From positions 310,001-374,000 of the forward strand of contig JADKIU010000002.1 in the NCBI GenBank assembly GCA_016722565.1: 64,000 bases of DNA, read 5' to 3'. The position numbers were made by a program, and so were the translations under genes. Below are positions 7,656-16,045 of this stretch, in pieces. Source of the stretch: Bacteroidota bacterium (lineage in GTDB: Bacteria > Bacteroidota > Bacteroidia > 2-12-FULL-35-15). The number at the start of each line of letters is the position of its first letter. Positions within the stretch are counted from its first letter, which is position 1. The notes under the pieces were generated by a model that saw only the letters and a program-made list of their open reading frames with translations, ran no database searches and was not told the origin of the DNA.

Positions 7656-8416
7656 TGTAATGATACATTATTTTCAAAAGCAATTAATTCTAGAAAATCC
7701 CTATATGGTGCAATGAATAGAGAAGGGAAATATTGCTTCCCTCCAGACATCATTTCTTGTTGAATATCTTTTTGAGAATTAAGCCATTCATTTAATTGAT
7801 TAACACAAGTGTTGTAGTTTTTCAGTTCTTTAGTTGAATTTAAAATTGTTTCGCCAACAATTTTCCAATGTCTATTATGAGAGTAGCTTTTACCACTAAA
7901 GAAAGAAGTTCCAAAATCACACAGTTTTATTTCGAAATACGTTTCATATTTATCTTCTTTATTTTCATAAATTAATACATTTTCCCAATGTGCATCACCA
8001 TGAAAGGTTTCGCCATGTGAGGTTTCTTGTATTGCTTCTAAATATTGATAAAGGATATAAATGATATTTGTTGGTGAGTTATCTTTCAAAAACTTTTTTA
8101 AAGTAACACCATTAATATATTCCATAGTGGCAACAACATGACTTTGATGAATATTGGCAGAATATATTTGAACAGAAAATTTACCATTGACTTTAGCAAG
8201 TTTTAAAGCCTCATTTAGACCTTGACGAACTTTATCTCTTTTATCAGTAGGATTAAATGCATTCCAAATCTTGATAGCCTCTTCTCTGTCAAGATTAATA
8301 TTTCTTCCTCTATAAACGATGCCATTCACTCCTTTACCCACAACCTCAATAATTTCATGAGAAGTGAACTCTTCATCATTTATGTATAGTTTTGTTTCTA
8401 CTAGATTAAACGACAT
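7652..8416 (-). CDS. Small Hanks-type Ser/Thr protein kinase
   Basis: 254 aa, a bare kinase domain with no membrane or sensor part. The glycine loop is VGKGVNGIVYRG (about 26-37), the ATP-anchoring Lys49 lies in EEAIKIW, the catalytic loop is HGDAHWENVLI (139-149, HGD instead of HRD, with Asn146), and the metal-binding DFG is at 167-169. The HGD form is shared with aminoglycoside-kinase-like enzymes, but the DFG and glycine loop favour a protein kinase. It lies between an integrase and a tRNA near a Kiwa-like operon, which suggests cargo, possibly a defence kinase. The last 4 nt overlap the integrase stop in convergent orientation. Confidence 0.8.
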   Translation of the reverse strand: MSFNLVETKLYINDEEFTSHEIIEVVGKGVNGIVYRGRNINLDREEAIKIWNAFNPTDKRDKVRQGLNEALKLAKVNGKFSVQIYSANIHQSHVVATMEYINGVTLKKFLKDNSPTNIIYILYQYLEAIQETSHGETFHGDAHWENVLIYENKEDKYETYFEIKLCDFGTSFFSGKSYSHNRHWKIVGETILNSTKELKNYNTCVNQLNEWLNSQKDIQQEMMSGGKQYFPSLFIAPYRDFLELIAFENNVSLH

Positions 8417-8546
8417 TATTTTTATACAATTGATTGATTTGCACTAATTTATGATTAATTACTCCAAAGAAACAAAAAAGAATGTAATTTTCAGTAAAGA
8501 GGCTAATTTTAAAGAAACCTCACTACGTTTCCTCACTCTAAGAAAT

Positions 8547-8572
8547 AAAAAAGCCCCAAAATTGGGGCTTTC
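8547..8572 (-). terminator. Rho-independent terminator of tRNA-Met
   Basis: AAGCCCC (8551-8557) pairs with GGGGCTT (8564-8570) around a short AT loop. On the minus strand the hairpin is followed by a run of T, just downstream of the tRNA 3' end. Confidence 0.9.
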
Positions 8573-8577
8573 CTTTG

Positions 8578-8651
8578 TAGCGAGAAGGGGAGTTGAACCC
8601 CTGACCTCAGGGTTATGAATCCTGCGCTCTAACCATCTGAGCTACCTCGCC
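8578..8651 (-). tRNA. tRNA-Met (CAU anticodon)
   Basis: A 74-nt cloverleaf on the minus strand. Acceptor GGCGAGG pairs with TCTCGCT (G-U at 1-72 and 7-66), D arm GCTC/GAGC, anticodon loop TTCATAA with CAT, T arm AGGGG-TTCAACT-CCCCT, discriminator A. The anticodon stem has an A-C pair next to the loop. CCA is not encoded. CAU could also be tRNA-Ile2 (lysidine-modified); the elongator Met reading is preferred but not proven. Its 3' end faces the mobile region on the left. Confidence 0.93.
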
Positions 8652-8669
8652 ATATGGTTTTTGAGGGCG

Positions 8670-8677
8670 CAAATATA
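8670..8677 (-). promoter_or_regulatory. Bacteroidota -7 element TATATTTG for tRNA-Met
   Basis: The minus strand reads TATATTTG, matching the TAnnTTTG -7 consensus of Bacteroidota, about 19 nt before the mature tRNA 5' end. No clear -33 TTTG is visible. Confidence 0.6.
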
Positions 8678-8955
8678 GTATTAATCTTTTTATTTCTTAA
8701 TATTTTCACAAATATTCAATTTAAAAGAAATACTGCCCTTTTCTTTTAATAATTTATTTTCTACTTAGGTATAAATGTCTGTAAAAGACCTTGATAATCA
8801 GTATGCTATTTTTTAATTCATTGATAAATAGGGGGTTACTGTTTACCGCAGTTTTCAAACGAATAGTCGTTTTAAACATTTTTAACAAAACATCAATATT
8901 GGAAGATTGATATTTTTTTATATATTGCGTGAGATTTGTTTAATTTACAATTCAG
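8678..8955. other. Upstream region of H1-like/START gene
   Basis: AT-rich with no gene and no strong repeat. It separates the divergent tRNA and the gene at 8956 and must hold the latter's promoter, which I cannot pinpoint. Confidence 0.5.
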
Positions 8956-9957
8956 ATGGCTAAGAAGAAAGATTCGCCTAAGAAAGCGAAAAAAAATATA
9001 AAATCGGCTAAAACAAAGCCAGTGAAGAAGGCAAAGGTTACTAAACCTGCTAAAAAATCGCCCCCTAAAAAGGTTTCTAAACCCGTAAAATCGTCTAAGA
9101 AGTTCTCAAAACCTACTAAATCAGCACCTAAAAAAGTTGTTAAAGTAGTCAAGAAAGTTTCTAAGCCTGTTGTTAAAAAGATAGCCAAACCTATCGCTAA
9201 ACCAGCAAAAGTAGTTAAAAAGCCAATCGCAAAAGTTGAGATTGTTAAAACGAAAGACCCTAAAAAGTCCTTGAAAGAAGAGAAAAGTGTGAAATTGGCA
9301 GTAAAAAAAGTTGAAAAGGAAGTTGTAAAACCCGCGAAAGAGAAAAAGCCACGTGGAAAAGGCGGTAGAAAACCTAAGAAAAAAGATGGGGAAGATGATG
9401 GGGAACCGGAAATTGTGCACGATGAGTTAATTGAACAATTGATTCAAAGCACCAAAAAGAAAAAAGCAGGACCGAAAGTTCCTAAAATTCTTAAAACGTT
9501 TGTGAATCCGATGACTTCCCTTACTGTTGCTCCTGATAGCAATGGTAAAAAAGGTGGATCCATTCCTAAAAAAGAACCTAAAGGGAAATTCGAGTTGGAG
9601 TACGTTATCCGTACTTCTGCCGGTATTTTATATGAATTTATTACCACACCTAGTGGTTTGTCGGAATGGTTTGCAGACGATGTAAACATTCGTGATGGTA
9701 TCTTTACCTTTTTCTGGGACGGCAGTGAGCAAAAAGCAAAATTGATTGGTTTCAAAGAGGAAAAATTTATTCGATTGAGCTGGATCGACAAACCGGATGG
9801 TATGTATTTCGAATTCCGAATCGAAAAAGATGAATTGACAGGTGATGTATCGCTAATCATTATTGATTTTGCTGATGAAGCTGCCGATATGCAAACGTCC
9901 AAATTACTTTGGGACAGTCAAGTGAATAAGTTGTTGGGCGTTTTAGGCTCTAATTAA
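8956..9957 (+). CDS. Fusion of histone-H1-like Lys/Pro/Ala tail with a START-like domain
   Basis: 333 aa. Residues 1 to about 145 are lysine/alanine/proline repeats (AKKK, KPAKK, KPVKS motifs) resembling eukaryotic histone H1 tails and bacterial Hc1-like proteins. A short acidic turn (KKDGEDDGEPEIV) and a linker follow. From about residue 208 the chain reads KGKFELEYVIRTSAGILYEF, TTPSGLSEWFADDV, FTFFWDGSEQKAKLIGF, which is the START-like (START_2, SRPBCC/AHSA1 fold) protein common in Bacteroidota, normally about 130 aa alone. The basic tail should bind nucleic acid; the ligand of the START part is unknown. Start ATG 8956. Confidence 0.8.
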   Translation: MAKKKDSPKKAKKNIKSAKTKPVKKAKVTKPAKKSPPKKVSKPVKSSKKFSKPTKSAPKKVVKVVKKVSKPVVKKIAKPIAKPAKVVKKPIAKVEIVKTKDPKKSLKEEKSVKLAVKKVEKEVVKPAKEKKPRGKGGRKPKKKDGEDDGEPEIVHDELIEQLIQSTKKKKAGPKVPKILKTFVNPMTSLTVAPDSNGKKGGSIPKKEPKGKFELEYVIRTSAGILYEFITTPSGLSEWFADDVNIRDGIFTFFWDGSEQKAKLIGFKEEKFIRLSWIDKPDGMYFEFRIEKDELTGDVSLIIIDFADEAADMQTSKLLWDSQVNKLLGVLGSN

Positions 9958-9975
9958 TCATCTTATTGCTTTGAT

Positions 9976-10628
9976 GTGAAGGCCATTTTTAAAAATAATC
10001 TTTCATTTTTAGTTCCTTATTTTGTTTTTCTCCTCATCGGAGCCGGAATTATTATTGTCAACTCCAAAGCTGAAACTCACCTTTCTTTTAATTCGTTTCA
10101 CAACTCGTTTTTGGATGCGATTAACACCTATACCACTTACTTAGGAGACGGATTTACTGCTGCATTATTAATACTCATGATGCTTGCTGTTAAGTATCGC
10201 TACTTTCTGATTCTGGCAATTGCAAATGTAACATCAGCGCTTATCGCTCAAGCGCTTAAACATTTTGTTTTTGATGAAGTTGTTCGTCCGAAAAATTTTT
10301 CGAAGGACTCCAAGAATTGTATTTTGTTCCCGGTATCGAAAATCATTTGTACAACAGCTTTCCATCCGGACATACCACCTGTGCCTTTGCATTGTATTGC
10401 TCCTTTGCTTTGATTGTTGAGAATCGACTGTATAAAATGCTCTTCCTTGTTTTAGGATTGTTAACCGGTTATTCTCGAATTTATTTATCGCAACACTTTT
10501 TTGAAGATGTGTATGCCGGTTCAATCATAGGCGTTACTTGTTCAATCATTGTATATTATTTTGTGCAGCGGAAAAAACATCCATGGATGGATCGCTCCAT
10601 CACTAATTTCTTTAAAAATGAACGCTAG
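9976..10628 (+). pseudogene. PAP2-family phosphatase, frameshifted at an A5 run
   Basis: Two overlapping frames make one protein. Frame one (GTG 9976) gives membrane helices and the first phosphatase motif K-x8-RP ending VVRPKN. Frame two continues YFVPGIENHLYNSFPSGHTT with the PSGH motif, and then GYSRIYLSQHFFEDVYAGS, the SR-x5-H-x3-D motif. Adding one A to AAAAA at 10291-10295 restores RPKKFFEGLQELYFVPG and a 217-aa protein. Family role: membrane lipid or undecaprenyl/lipid A phosphatase facing the periplasm. The end overlaps the start of the next transferase gene by 11 nt, so they form an operon. All catalytic motifs are intact, which favours a sequence error over decay. Confidence 0.8.
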
Positions 10629-12252
10629 CGCGCTGCGATATATCATCATTATAGTTCTTGGAGGCACACTCTTGTTTGTTCCTTTCCTAGGAGCTGTGCA
10701 TTTATTTGATTGGGATGAAATTAATTTTGCTGAATGTGCCCGCGAAATGCTGGTTACTCAGGATTATTTTTCAGTAAAAATAAACTACCAAGCATTCTGG
10801 GAAAAACCACCCATCTTTATTTGGATGCAAGCATTATCAATGAGCGTGTTTGGTGTCAACGAATTTGCAGCTCGTTTGCCCAATGCCATTTGCGGAGTGG
10901 TAACATTGCTTGTATTGTTCAATATCGGCAGAAAGTTAGTGGATGAACGTTTTGGATTGATATGGGTTTTGGCCTATGCCGGCTCCTTTTTACCACATTT
11001 TTATTTTAAATCTGGAATCATCGATCCTTGGTTCAACTTGTTTATTTTTTTAGGTATCTATTATTTTATTGTATTTACAAATAACAAAAGCAATCGCTTA
11101 TTAATTCTTTCAGCGCTATTTATTGGATTGGGGATTTTAACAAAAGGACCTGTTGCCGGATTGGTATTTGGATTATGTGTGGGCGTATTTTGGGTGATGA
11201 AACGGTTTCAACCGATTATGCGTTTTAAGCACATTGTCATTTATGGAGTGGGTGTTGCATGTGTAGGCGGCTTATGGTTTTTAATGCTGATTTTAACCGG
11301 TCATGCTGAAATTATCAAAGAGTTTTTTGTCTACCAAATTCGATTATTGAATACACAGGATGCCGGACATGGTGGTCCGTTTTTCTATCACTGGATTGTT
11401 TTGTTGATTGGCTGTTTCCCTTTATCCATATTTGCTTTAAGAAGTTTTAGACGAAGTTCTTACGACACACCGTATCAAAAACATTTTAAACTGTGGATGT
11501 TAATTCTGTTTTGGGTGGTATTGATTTTATTCAGTTTAGTAAAAACAAAAATTGTTCATTATTCTTCATTATGTTATTTTCCATTAAGTTTTTTAGGAGC
11601 CTATGTCGTTTATAAACTGATTACAGGAGAGCTGAAATGGAAAAAAAGCACAGGCATTTTATTGCTCACAATTGCCGGATTAATTGGCATTGCTATTTCT
11701 GCACTTCCTATCATTGATAACTACAAACAAAAAATTATTGATGCCGATTTGATCAAAGATAAATTTGCAGTTGAAAATTTAAAAGCTACCGTTTCTTGGA
11801 GTGGAGTGGAGTGGTTGATTGGAATCATTTTAATCGTTGGAGTAGGAGCAATGCTGGTGTTAATTAAACGAGGAAATATAAAAGGTGGCGTTATCGGAAT
11901 TTTTATGTTTAGTTTGTTTGCGGTAAACATGGCTTCTGTATTGGTTGTTCCAAGGATTGAAAAATATTCACAAGGTGCGGCCATTGAATTTTATGAATAC
12001 TTGCAAGGAAAAGATTGTTATGTAGAAACAATCAGTTTTAAGAGTTATGCACATTTGTTTTATTCGCACAAACAGCCACAAACAAATCTAAACAGCTACA
12101 ACAGCGACTGGCTGCATCATGGAGAGATTGACAAGCCTGCTTATTTTGTAAGTAAGATTACCGCATTGGAGGATGTTGCGAAATACTACCCCGAACTAAA
12201 AGAAATCTATCGTAAAAATGGATTTGTGTTTTGGATGAGGAGTGTGAAATAA
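10618..12252 (+). CDS. ArnT-like GT39/GT83 membrane glycosyltransferase
   Basis: About 544 aa from ATG 10618, which overlaps the end of the PAP2 gene; the longer open frame from 10549 would run inside PAP2 and is rejected. The first periplasmic loop has HLFDWDEINFAECAREML, where the D-x-E acidic motif of the PMT/ArnT clan binds metal and substrate, followed by FWEKPPIFIWMQALSM. Roughly a dozen hydrophobic helices extend to about residue 450, then a soluble periplasmic C-terminal domain. It should transfer a sugar or aminosugar from a polyprenyl-phosphate carrier to lipid A, another glycolipid or protein. The PAP2 neighbour fits polyprenyl/lipid phosphate recycling. Acceptor unknown. Confidence 0.87.
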   Translation: MNASALRYIIIIVLGGTLLFVPFLGAVHLFDWDEINFAECAREMLVTQDYFSVKINYQAFWEKPPIFIWMQALSMSVFGVNEFAARLPNAICGVVTLLVLFNIGRKLVDERFGLIWVLAYAGSFLPHFYFKSGIIDPWFNLFIFLGIYYFIVFTNNKSNRLLILSALFIGLGILTKGPVAGLVFGLCVGVFWVMKRFQPIMRFKHIVIYGVGVACVGGLWFLMLILTGHAEIIKEFFVYQIRLLNTQDAGHGGPFFYHWIVLLIGCFPLSIFALRSFRRSSYDTPYQKHFKLWMLILFWVVLILFSLVKTKIVHYSSLCYFPLSFLGAYVVYKLITGELKWKKSTGILLLTIAGLIGIAISALPIIDNYKQKIIDADLIKDKFAVENLKATVSWSGVEWLIGIILIVGVGAMLVLIKRGNIKGGVIGIFMFSLFAVNMASVLVVPRIEKYSQGAAIEFYEYLQGKDCYVETISFKSYAHLFYSHKQPQTNLNSYNSDWLHHGEIDKPAYFVSKITALEDVAKYYPELKEIYRKNGFVFWMRSVK

Positions 12253-12332
12253 GTTTATCGCCTTTTGAATGGTTTCTTCTTCACTAGGCAGTAAATAAAT
12301 ATTGGCAACCATATTATCCAAACCCAGAGCAT

Positions 12333-13082
12333 TTATTTCTTTTTCTCGTATCTCCTACATTTATTCAATCCTAAGTTGTAAAAGAAGTGTGTGAAAGAAA
12401 CACGCAAAACACCCATTCCATATTTCGCACTTCTGCTGAAGTTAATGGATGATGCTTCCGGGAAGTATTTAGTTGGACAAGTAATTTCAGCGATTTCGAA
12501 TCCAGCCATAAAAATTTGAGAAATCATTTCGTTATCAAAAACAAAATCATCGTTGTTGGCTTCGTAATTCACTGTTTCCAATACTTCGCGTGAAAAAGCA
12601 CGGTAGCCGGTATGATATTCTGATAGTTTTTGATTAATCAGAATGTTTTGGGTTAAGGTTAAACAACGGTTGAAAATGTATTTATACATCGGCATTCCAC
12701 CCTTTAATGCACCTTTTCCTAAAATACGGGAACCGAAGACTACCGGATATAAATCGTTGGCGATGATGTGCGCCATGGATTGAATTAATAGTGGAGTGTA
12801 TTGGTAATCAGGGTGTAACATAATCACAATGTCGCCACCCAACTCTAAGGCCTTGTCGTAACAAGATTTTTGATTACCGCCATATCCTCTGTTCTTTTGA
12901 TGTTTGATAACATGTTTAATGCCAATGCGTGTTGCCACTTCAACAGTATCATCCTTGCTCACATCATCTACCAAAACCACTTCATCCACAATGTCAAACG
13001 GAATTTCTTTATATGTCTTTTCAAGTGTAAGTGCTGCATTGTATGCAGGCAAAACCACCACTACTTTTTTGTTGTTTATCAT
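12333..13082 (-). CDS. Family 2 glycosyltransferase, DPM1-like
   Basis: 249 aa GT-A enzyme. The nucleotide-binding start is KVVVVLPAYNAALTLEKTYK, then VDEVVLVDDVSKDDT with the first Asp pair, HQKNRGYGGNQKSCYDKAL, and the metal-binding region VIMLHPDYQYTP. The acceptor half has KLSEYHTGYRAFSREVLE. No C-terminal membrane helices. Similar proteins make polyprenyl-phosphate sugars or act in surface polysaccharide synthesis, which suits the ArnT-like enzyme next door that would use such a donor. The two genes are convergent, so they are separate transcription units. Confidence 0.88.
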   Translation of the reverse strand: MINNKKVVVVLPAYNAALTLEKTYKEIPFDIVDEVVLVDDVSKDDTVEVATRIGIKHVIKHQKNRGYGGNQKSCYDKALELGGDIVIMLHPDYQYTPLLIQSMAHIIANDLYPVVFGSRILGKGALKGGMPMYKYIFNRCLTLTQNILINQKLSEYHTGYRAFSREVLETVNYEANNDDFVFDNEMISQIFMAGFEIAEITCPTKYFPEASSINFSRSAKYGMGVLRVSFTHFFYNLGLNKCRRYEKKK

Positions 13083-13146
13083 TTTAAAGCATAATCTTTC
13101 AACAAAAATAGTAAAATTAATGACTATGCTTTATGGCAAATAGATA

Positions 13147-13333
13147 GGAACGCAGATTTTTTATGATGGTTATGATTTACATAGATTTTTTTGGTATAAA
13201 ACTTACGATAATATAGAACTTAATAAGACATCTAAGTTGTCTATAAACCTTTATATACTATTGGTTTAAGCAGTGTCTTGTTGTATTTAAAGAAACATTT
13301 TTCATCATAAAAATCGGAAAAAATCTGCGTTCC
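13147..13333. repeat. MITE-like element bounded by 16-bp inverted repeats
   Basis: GGAACGCAGATTTTTT (13147-13162) is the exact reverse complement of 13318-13333. Just inside, ATGATGG and CATCAT also match with a 10-nt insertion on the right arm. The element is 187 nt long and no ORF lies inside. This resembles a non-autonomous terminal-inverted-repeat element. No target duplication is obvious. Confidence 0.6.
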
Positions 13334-13386
13334 CATTTTTTCTAACCTAACGGAGCTCCGTATACCATTTCTAGCACACTTATTGC

Positions 13387-13394
13387 TATATTTG
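13387..13394 (+). promoter_or_regulatory. -7 element TATATTTG before LptF/G gene
   Basis: Perfect TAnnTTTG match 15 nt before the ATG at 13410, implying a very short 5' leader. The -33 box is weak (TTTC). Confidence 0.55.
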
Positions 13395-13409
13395 TAAACA
13401 ATAGAATAA

Positions 13410-14837
13410 ATGAAAACACTCTATAAATTCATCTTAAAATCCTACATCGGACCGTTTATCATGACGTTCTTCATTGCGATGTTTGTGTTTTTTATGATGT
13501 TTATCTTCAAATACATTGACGACTTTGTTGGAAAAGGCATTGACGCGGGCATTTTAGCGGAATTGTTCTTCTATTTTTCTTTAACAACTATTCCCATGGC
13601 ATTGCCATTGGCCATTTTGCTTTCTTCGTTAATGACCTTCGGAAATCTGGGTGAGCATTTTGAACTAACGGCCATGAAAAGCTCAGGTTTATCGTTACAA
13701 AGGGTGATGTCACCGCTAGTGGTTACTACTGTTTGTTTAGCGATTGGAGCATTTTATTTTTCCAATAACATTTTGCCTTATACCAACTTAAAAGCAGGCT
13801 CGCTGCTATACGATGTACGGGAATCGAAACCGGCTTTGTTGTTTAAAGAAGGGGTGTTTAATAACAGCATCCAAGGTTTCAGTATTCGGGTAGATAAAAA
13901 AGAAAAAGACGGTCGCACCTTAGGCGACATCATGATTTATGATCACCGAGATATGAAAGGCAATACAACGGTACTTTCTGCCAAATGGGGAAGAATGGAA
14001 GAAACGCATGATAAAATGTTTTTGGTGTTGTCGTTAAAAGATGGGGTGAGTTATAAAGAAATGAACGACCATCCGAAAGATGCTATCACTCATCCGATGG
14101 TGCGTGATAAGTTTGAAGAAAGAGTAATTCGTTTTGATTTGTCCGAGTTTAAAATGAACAGAACGAATGAAGATTTATTTAAAAGTAACTATCAAATGAT
14201 GACATTGTCACAGTTGAATACGGTTGCAGATTCATTACGAGCGAAAAATGATAAACGTAAAAATGAATATGGAAAATATTTAACCAATTCCTACTATGGC
14301 AAATCATCTGCTTATTTTGGAAAGTTAGATTCGAATAAAATTGTAGCAAAATCCAAAAACTATTTTGATGCATTGTCTAAACCGCAAAAATTAAGTGTGA
14401 TTGAGGCCGCCACCAACATGGTACGAAACGCAAAAGCTTCTGCGGAAGGAATGAATGCTGATATTCTGTCTGAAGAGTATTCTATTTTCAGATGCAATGT
14501 GGAATGGCATCGTAAGTTTACCCTTTCAATTGCCTGCATTGTCTTGTTTTTTATTGGCGCTCCATTAGGTGCAATTATTCGAAAAGGCGGATTAGGAATG
14601 CCGGTTGTTGTTTCTGTAATCTTTTTTATCACCTTTCATATTTTGTCAATTACCGGAGAAAAATTAGCCCGACAAGGGGAAGTTCCTCCTTACATCGGAA
14701 TGTGGATGGCAACCGCCATTCTTTTGCCAATTGGTATTTTTCTTACTATCAAAGCAACATCAGATAGTTCATTGTTTGATGTCAATGCTTACATCGATCC
14801 AATTAAGAAAATATTCCTTCGTAAAAAATCTGTTTGA
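13410..14837 (+). CDS. LptF/LptG-family permease
   Basis: 475 aa. Three N-terminal helices (about 13-37, 47-73, 98-122) with the family signature KYIDDFVGKG and ALPLAILLSSLMTFGNLGEHFELTAMKSSG, a long periplasmic jelly-roll domain (about 125-365) and three C-terminal helices (about 370-460) including FIGAPLGAIIRKGGLGMPVV. This is the inner-membrane permease of the Lpt ABC exporter that extracts lipopolysaccharide for transport to the outer membrane. LptF and LptG cannot be told apart here. It heads an operon with two glycosyltransferases whose product is probably cell-surface glycan. Confidence 0.93.
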   Translation: MKTLYKFILKSYIGPFIMTFFIAMFVFFMMFIFKYIDDFVGKGIDAGILAELFFYFSLTTIPMALPLAILLSSLMTFGNLGEHFELTAMKSSGLSLQRVMSPLVVTTVCLAIGAFYFSNNILPYTNLKAGSLLYDVRESKPALLFKEGVFNNSIQGFSIRVDKKEKDGRTLGDIMIYDHRDMKGNTTVLSAKWGRMEETHDKMFLVLSLKDGVSYKEMNDHPKDAITHPMVRDKFEERVIRFDLSEFKMNRTNEDLFKSNYQMMTLSQLNTVADSLRAKNDKRKNEYGKYLTNSYYGKSSAYFGKLDSNKIVAKSKNYFDALSKPQKLSVIEAATNMVRNAKASAEGMNADILSEEYSIFRCNVEWHRKFTLSIACIVLFFIGAPLGAIIRKGGLGMPVVVSVIFFITFHILSITGEKLARQGEVPPYIGMWMATAILLPIGIFLTIKATSDSSLFDVNAYIDPIKKIFLRKKSV

Positions 14838-14842
14838 TACGC

Positions 14843-16045
14843 ATGAACATATTACAGATTTGCAATAAAATACCTTATGCTCCCCAAGATGGTGGAAGCA
14901 TTGCAATGAATATGCTCACCGAAGGTTTGATTGCGCAAGGTACTACTGTGCATGTATTAGCAATGTCCACACCCAAGCAATCGGTGAAAGAAACAGATAT
15001 TGATGCAACTTATAAATCGAAAACTGCATTTCAATCTGTTTTTATTGATACTTCTGTTCGTCCATTGGCTGCATTTATAAATCTATTTACAGGAACTTCA
15101 TATAATATTTCCCGTTTTTATTCCAAAGCATTTGAAGTCGCATTAATAGAGAAATTAAAGTCCTATCCATACGATGTAATTCAATTGGAATCGTTATGGG
15201 TAACAATGTATTTGGACGTTATAAGAAAACATTCAAAAGCAAAAGTGGTATTGCGGTCACACAATGTGGAATATTTGATTTGGGAACGTTTAGCAAATGC
15301 TTGTTCGAATCCAATAAAAAAAGTGTATCTCAACATGCTCGCATCCCGATTAAAATCTTATGAGCTTTCTATGTTGAACAATTACGATGCAATTGCAAGT
15401 ATAACGGATGTGGATGCTGCCATTTATGAAAAAGTTGGTTGTCAACTTCCCATGATTACAATTCCTTTTGGAATAGAAATTGAAAAGTATCAGGTTAATA
15501 AGTCTGGAATAGAACGCCCTTCGTTGTTTCATATTGGAGCAATGGATTGGCAACCCAATATGGAGGCAATTCAATGGTTTTTGAAAGCGATTTGGCCAGA
15601 AGTGAGCCGCAATCTCCCTGATCTAAAATTGTATTTGGCTGGGCGAAATATGTCGCCAGATTTAAAAAGTTTACAATTGAAAAATGTAGTTGTTGTTGGT
15701 GAAGTGGAAAATGCAACTTCCTTTATGAATTCAAAATCCATGATGATTGTGCCATTGCTTTCGGGTGGAGGTATGCGAGTAAAAATTGTGGAAGGATTGG
15801 CATTGGGAAAAACCATCATTTCTACTTCCATTGGTGCAGAGGGTATTGCTTATGAAAACAAAAAAAATATCCTTATTGCAAATACTATTTCTGAGTTTAC
15901 TGCGGCAATCGCATCGTGTATTGAGGATGAGGCCTATTGTGACGGAATAGGAACAAATGGAAGAACATTAGCGGAAACAACTTACAACAACTCGTATATT
16001 TGTTCGAAGTTATCTGAGTTTTATAAAACACTTTTGAGAAAATGA
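14843..16045 (+). CDS. Family 4 glycosyltransferase
   Basis: 400 aa, two Rossmann domains of the GT-B fold. It starts MNILQICNKIPYAPQDGGSI, the glycine-rich acceptor loop. RSHNVEYLIWERLA lies in the middle, and SLFHIGAMDWQPNMEAIQWF and LLSGGGMRVKIVEGLALGK carry the donor-binding E-x7-E-like region. ATG 14843 is preferred to an upstream TTG because it lies 5 nt after the LptF/G stop and fits the family N-terminus. The gene runs directly into the next glycosyltransferase (4-nt overlap). Sugar and acceptor unknown. Confidence 0.9.
   Translation: MNILQICNKIPYAPQDGGSIAMNMLTEGLIAQGTTVHVLAMSTPKQSVKETDIDATYKSKTAFQSVFIDTSVRPLAAFINLFTGTSYNISRFYSKAFEVALIEKLKSYPYDVIQLESLWVTMYLDVIRKHSKAKVVLRSHNVEYLIWERLANACSNPIKKVYLNMLASRLKSYELSMLNNYDAIASITDVDAAIYEKVGCQLPMITIPFGIEIEKYQVNKSGIERPSLFHIGAMDWQPNMEAIQWFLKAIWPEVSRNLPDLKLYLAGRNMSPDLKSLQLKNVVVVGEVENATSFMNSKSMMIVPLLSGGGMRVKIVEGLALGKTIISTSIGAEGIAYENKKNILIANTISEFTAAIASCIEDEAYCDGIGTNGRTLAETTYNNSYICSKLSEFYKTLLRK

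Larger units (their letters stand above)
13083..13409. other. Gap with a long-range inverted repeat and LptF/G promoter region
   Basis: No gene. It holds a 16-bp inverted repeat pair (13147-13162 and 13318-13333) and a TATATTTG element at 13387-13394. Confidence 0.6.

Noticed and set aside
8578..8651. tRNA 3' end duplicated inside the window as an att site
   Set aside because: I found no second copy of the tRNA 3' sequence between 1 and 8577; the partner site, if any, lies outside.
8952..9420. Minus-strand frames rich in Phe/Leu opposite the H1-like gene
   Set aside because: They are shadows of the lysine repeats; the START domain shows the plus strand is coding.
10549..10617. Extended start of the ArnT-like protein
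   Set aside because: Overlaps the PAP2 coding region in a shifted frame; ATG 10618 is the natural start.
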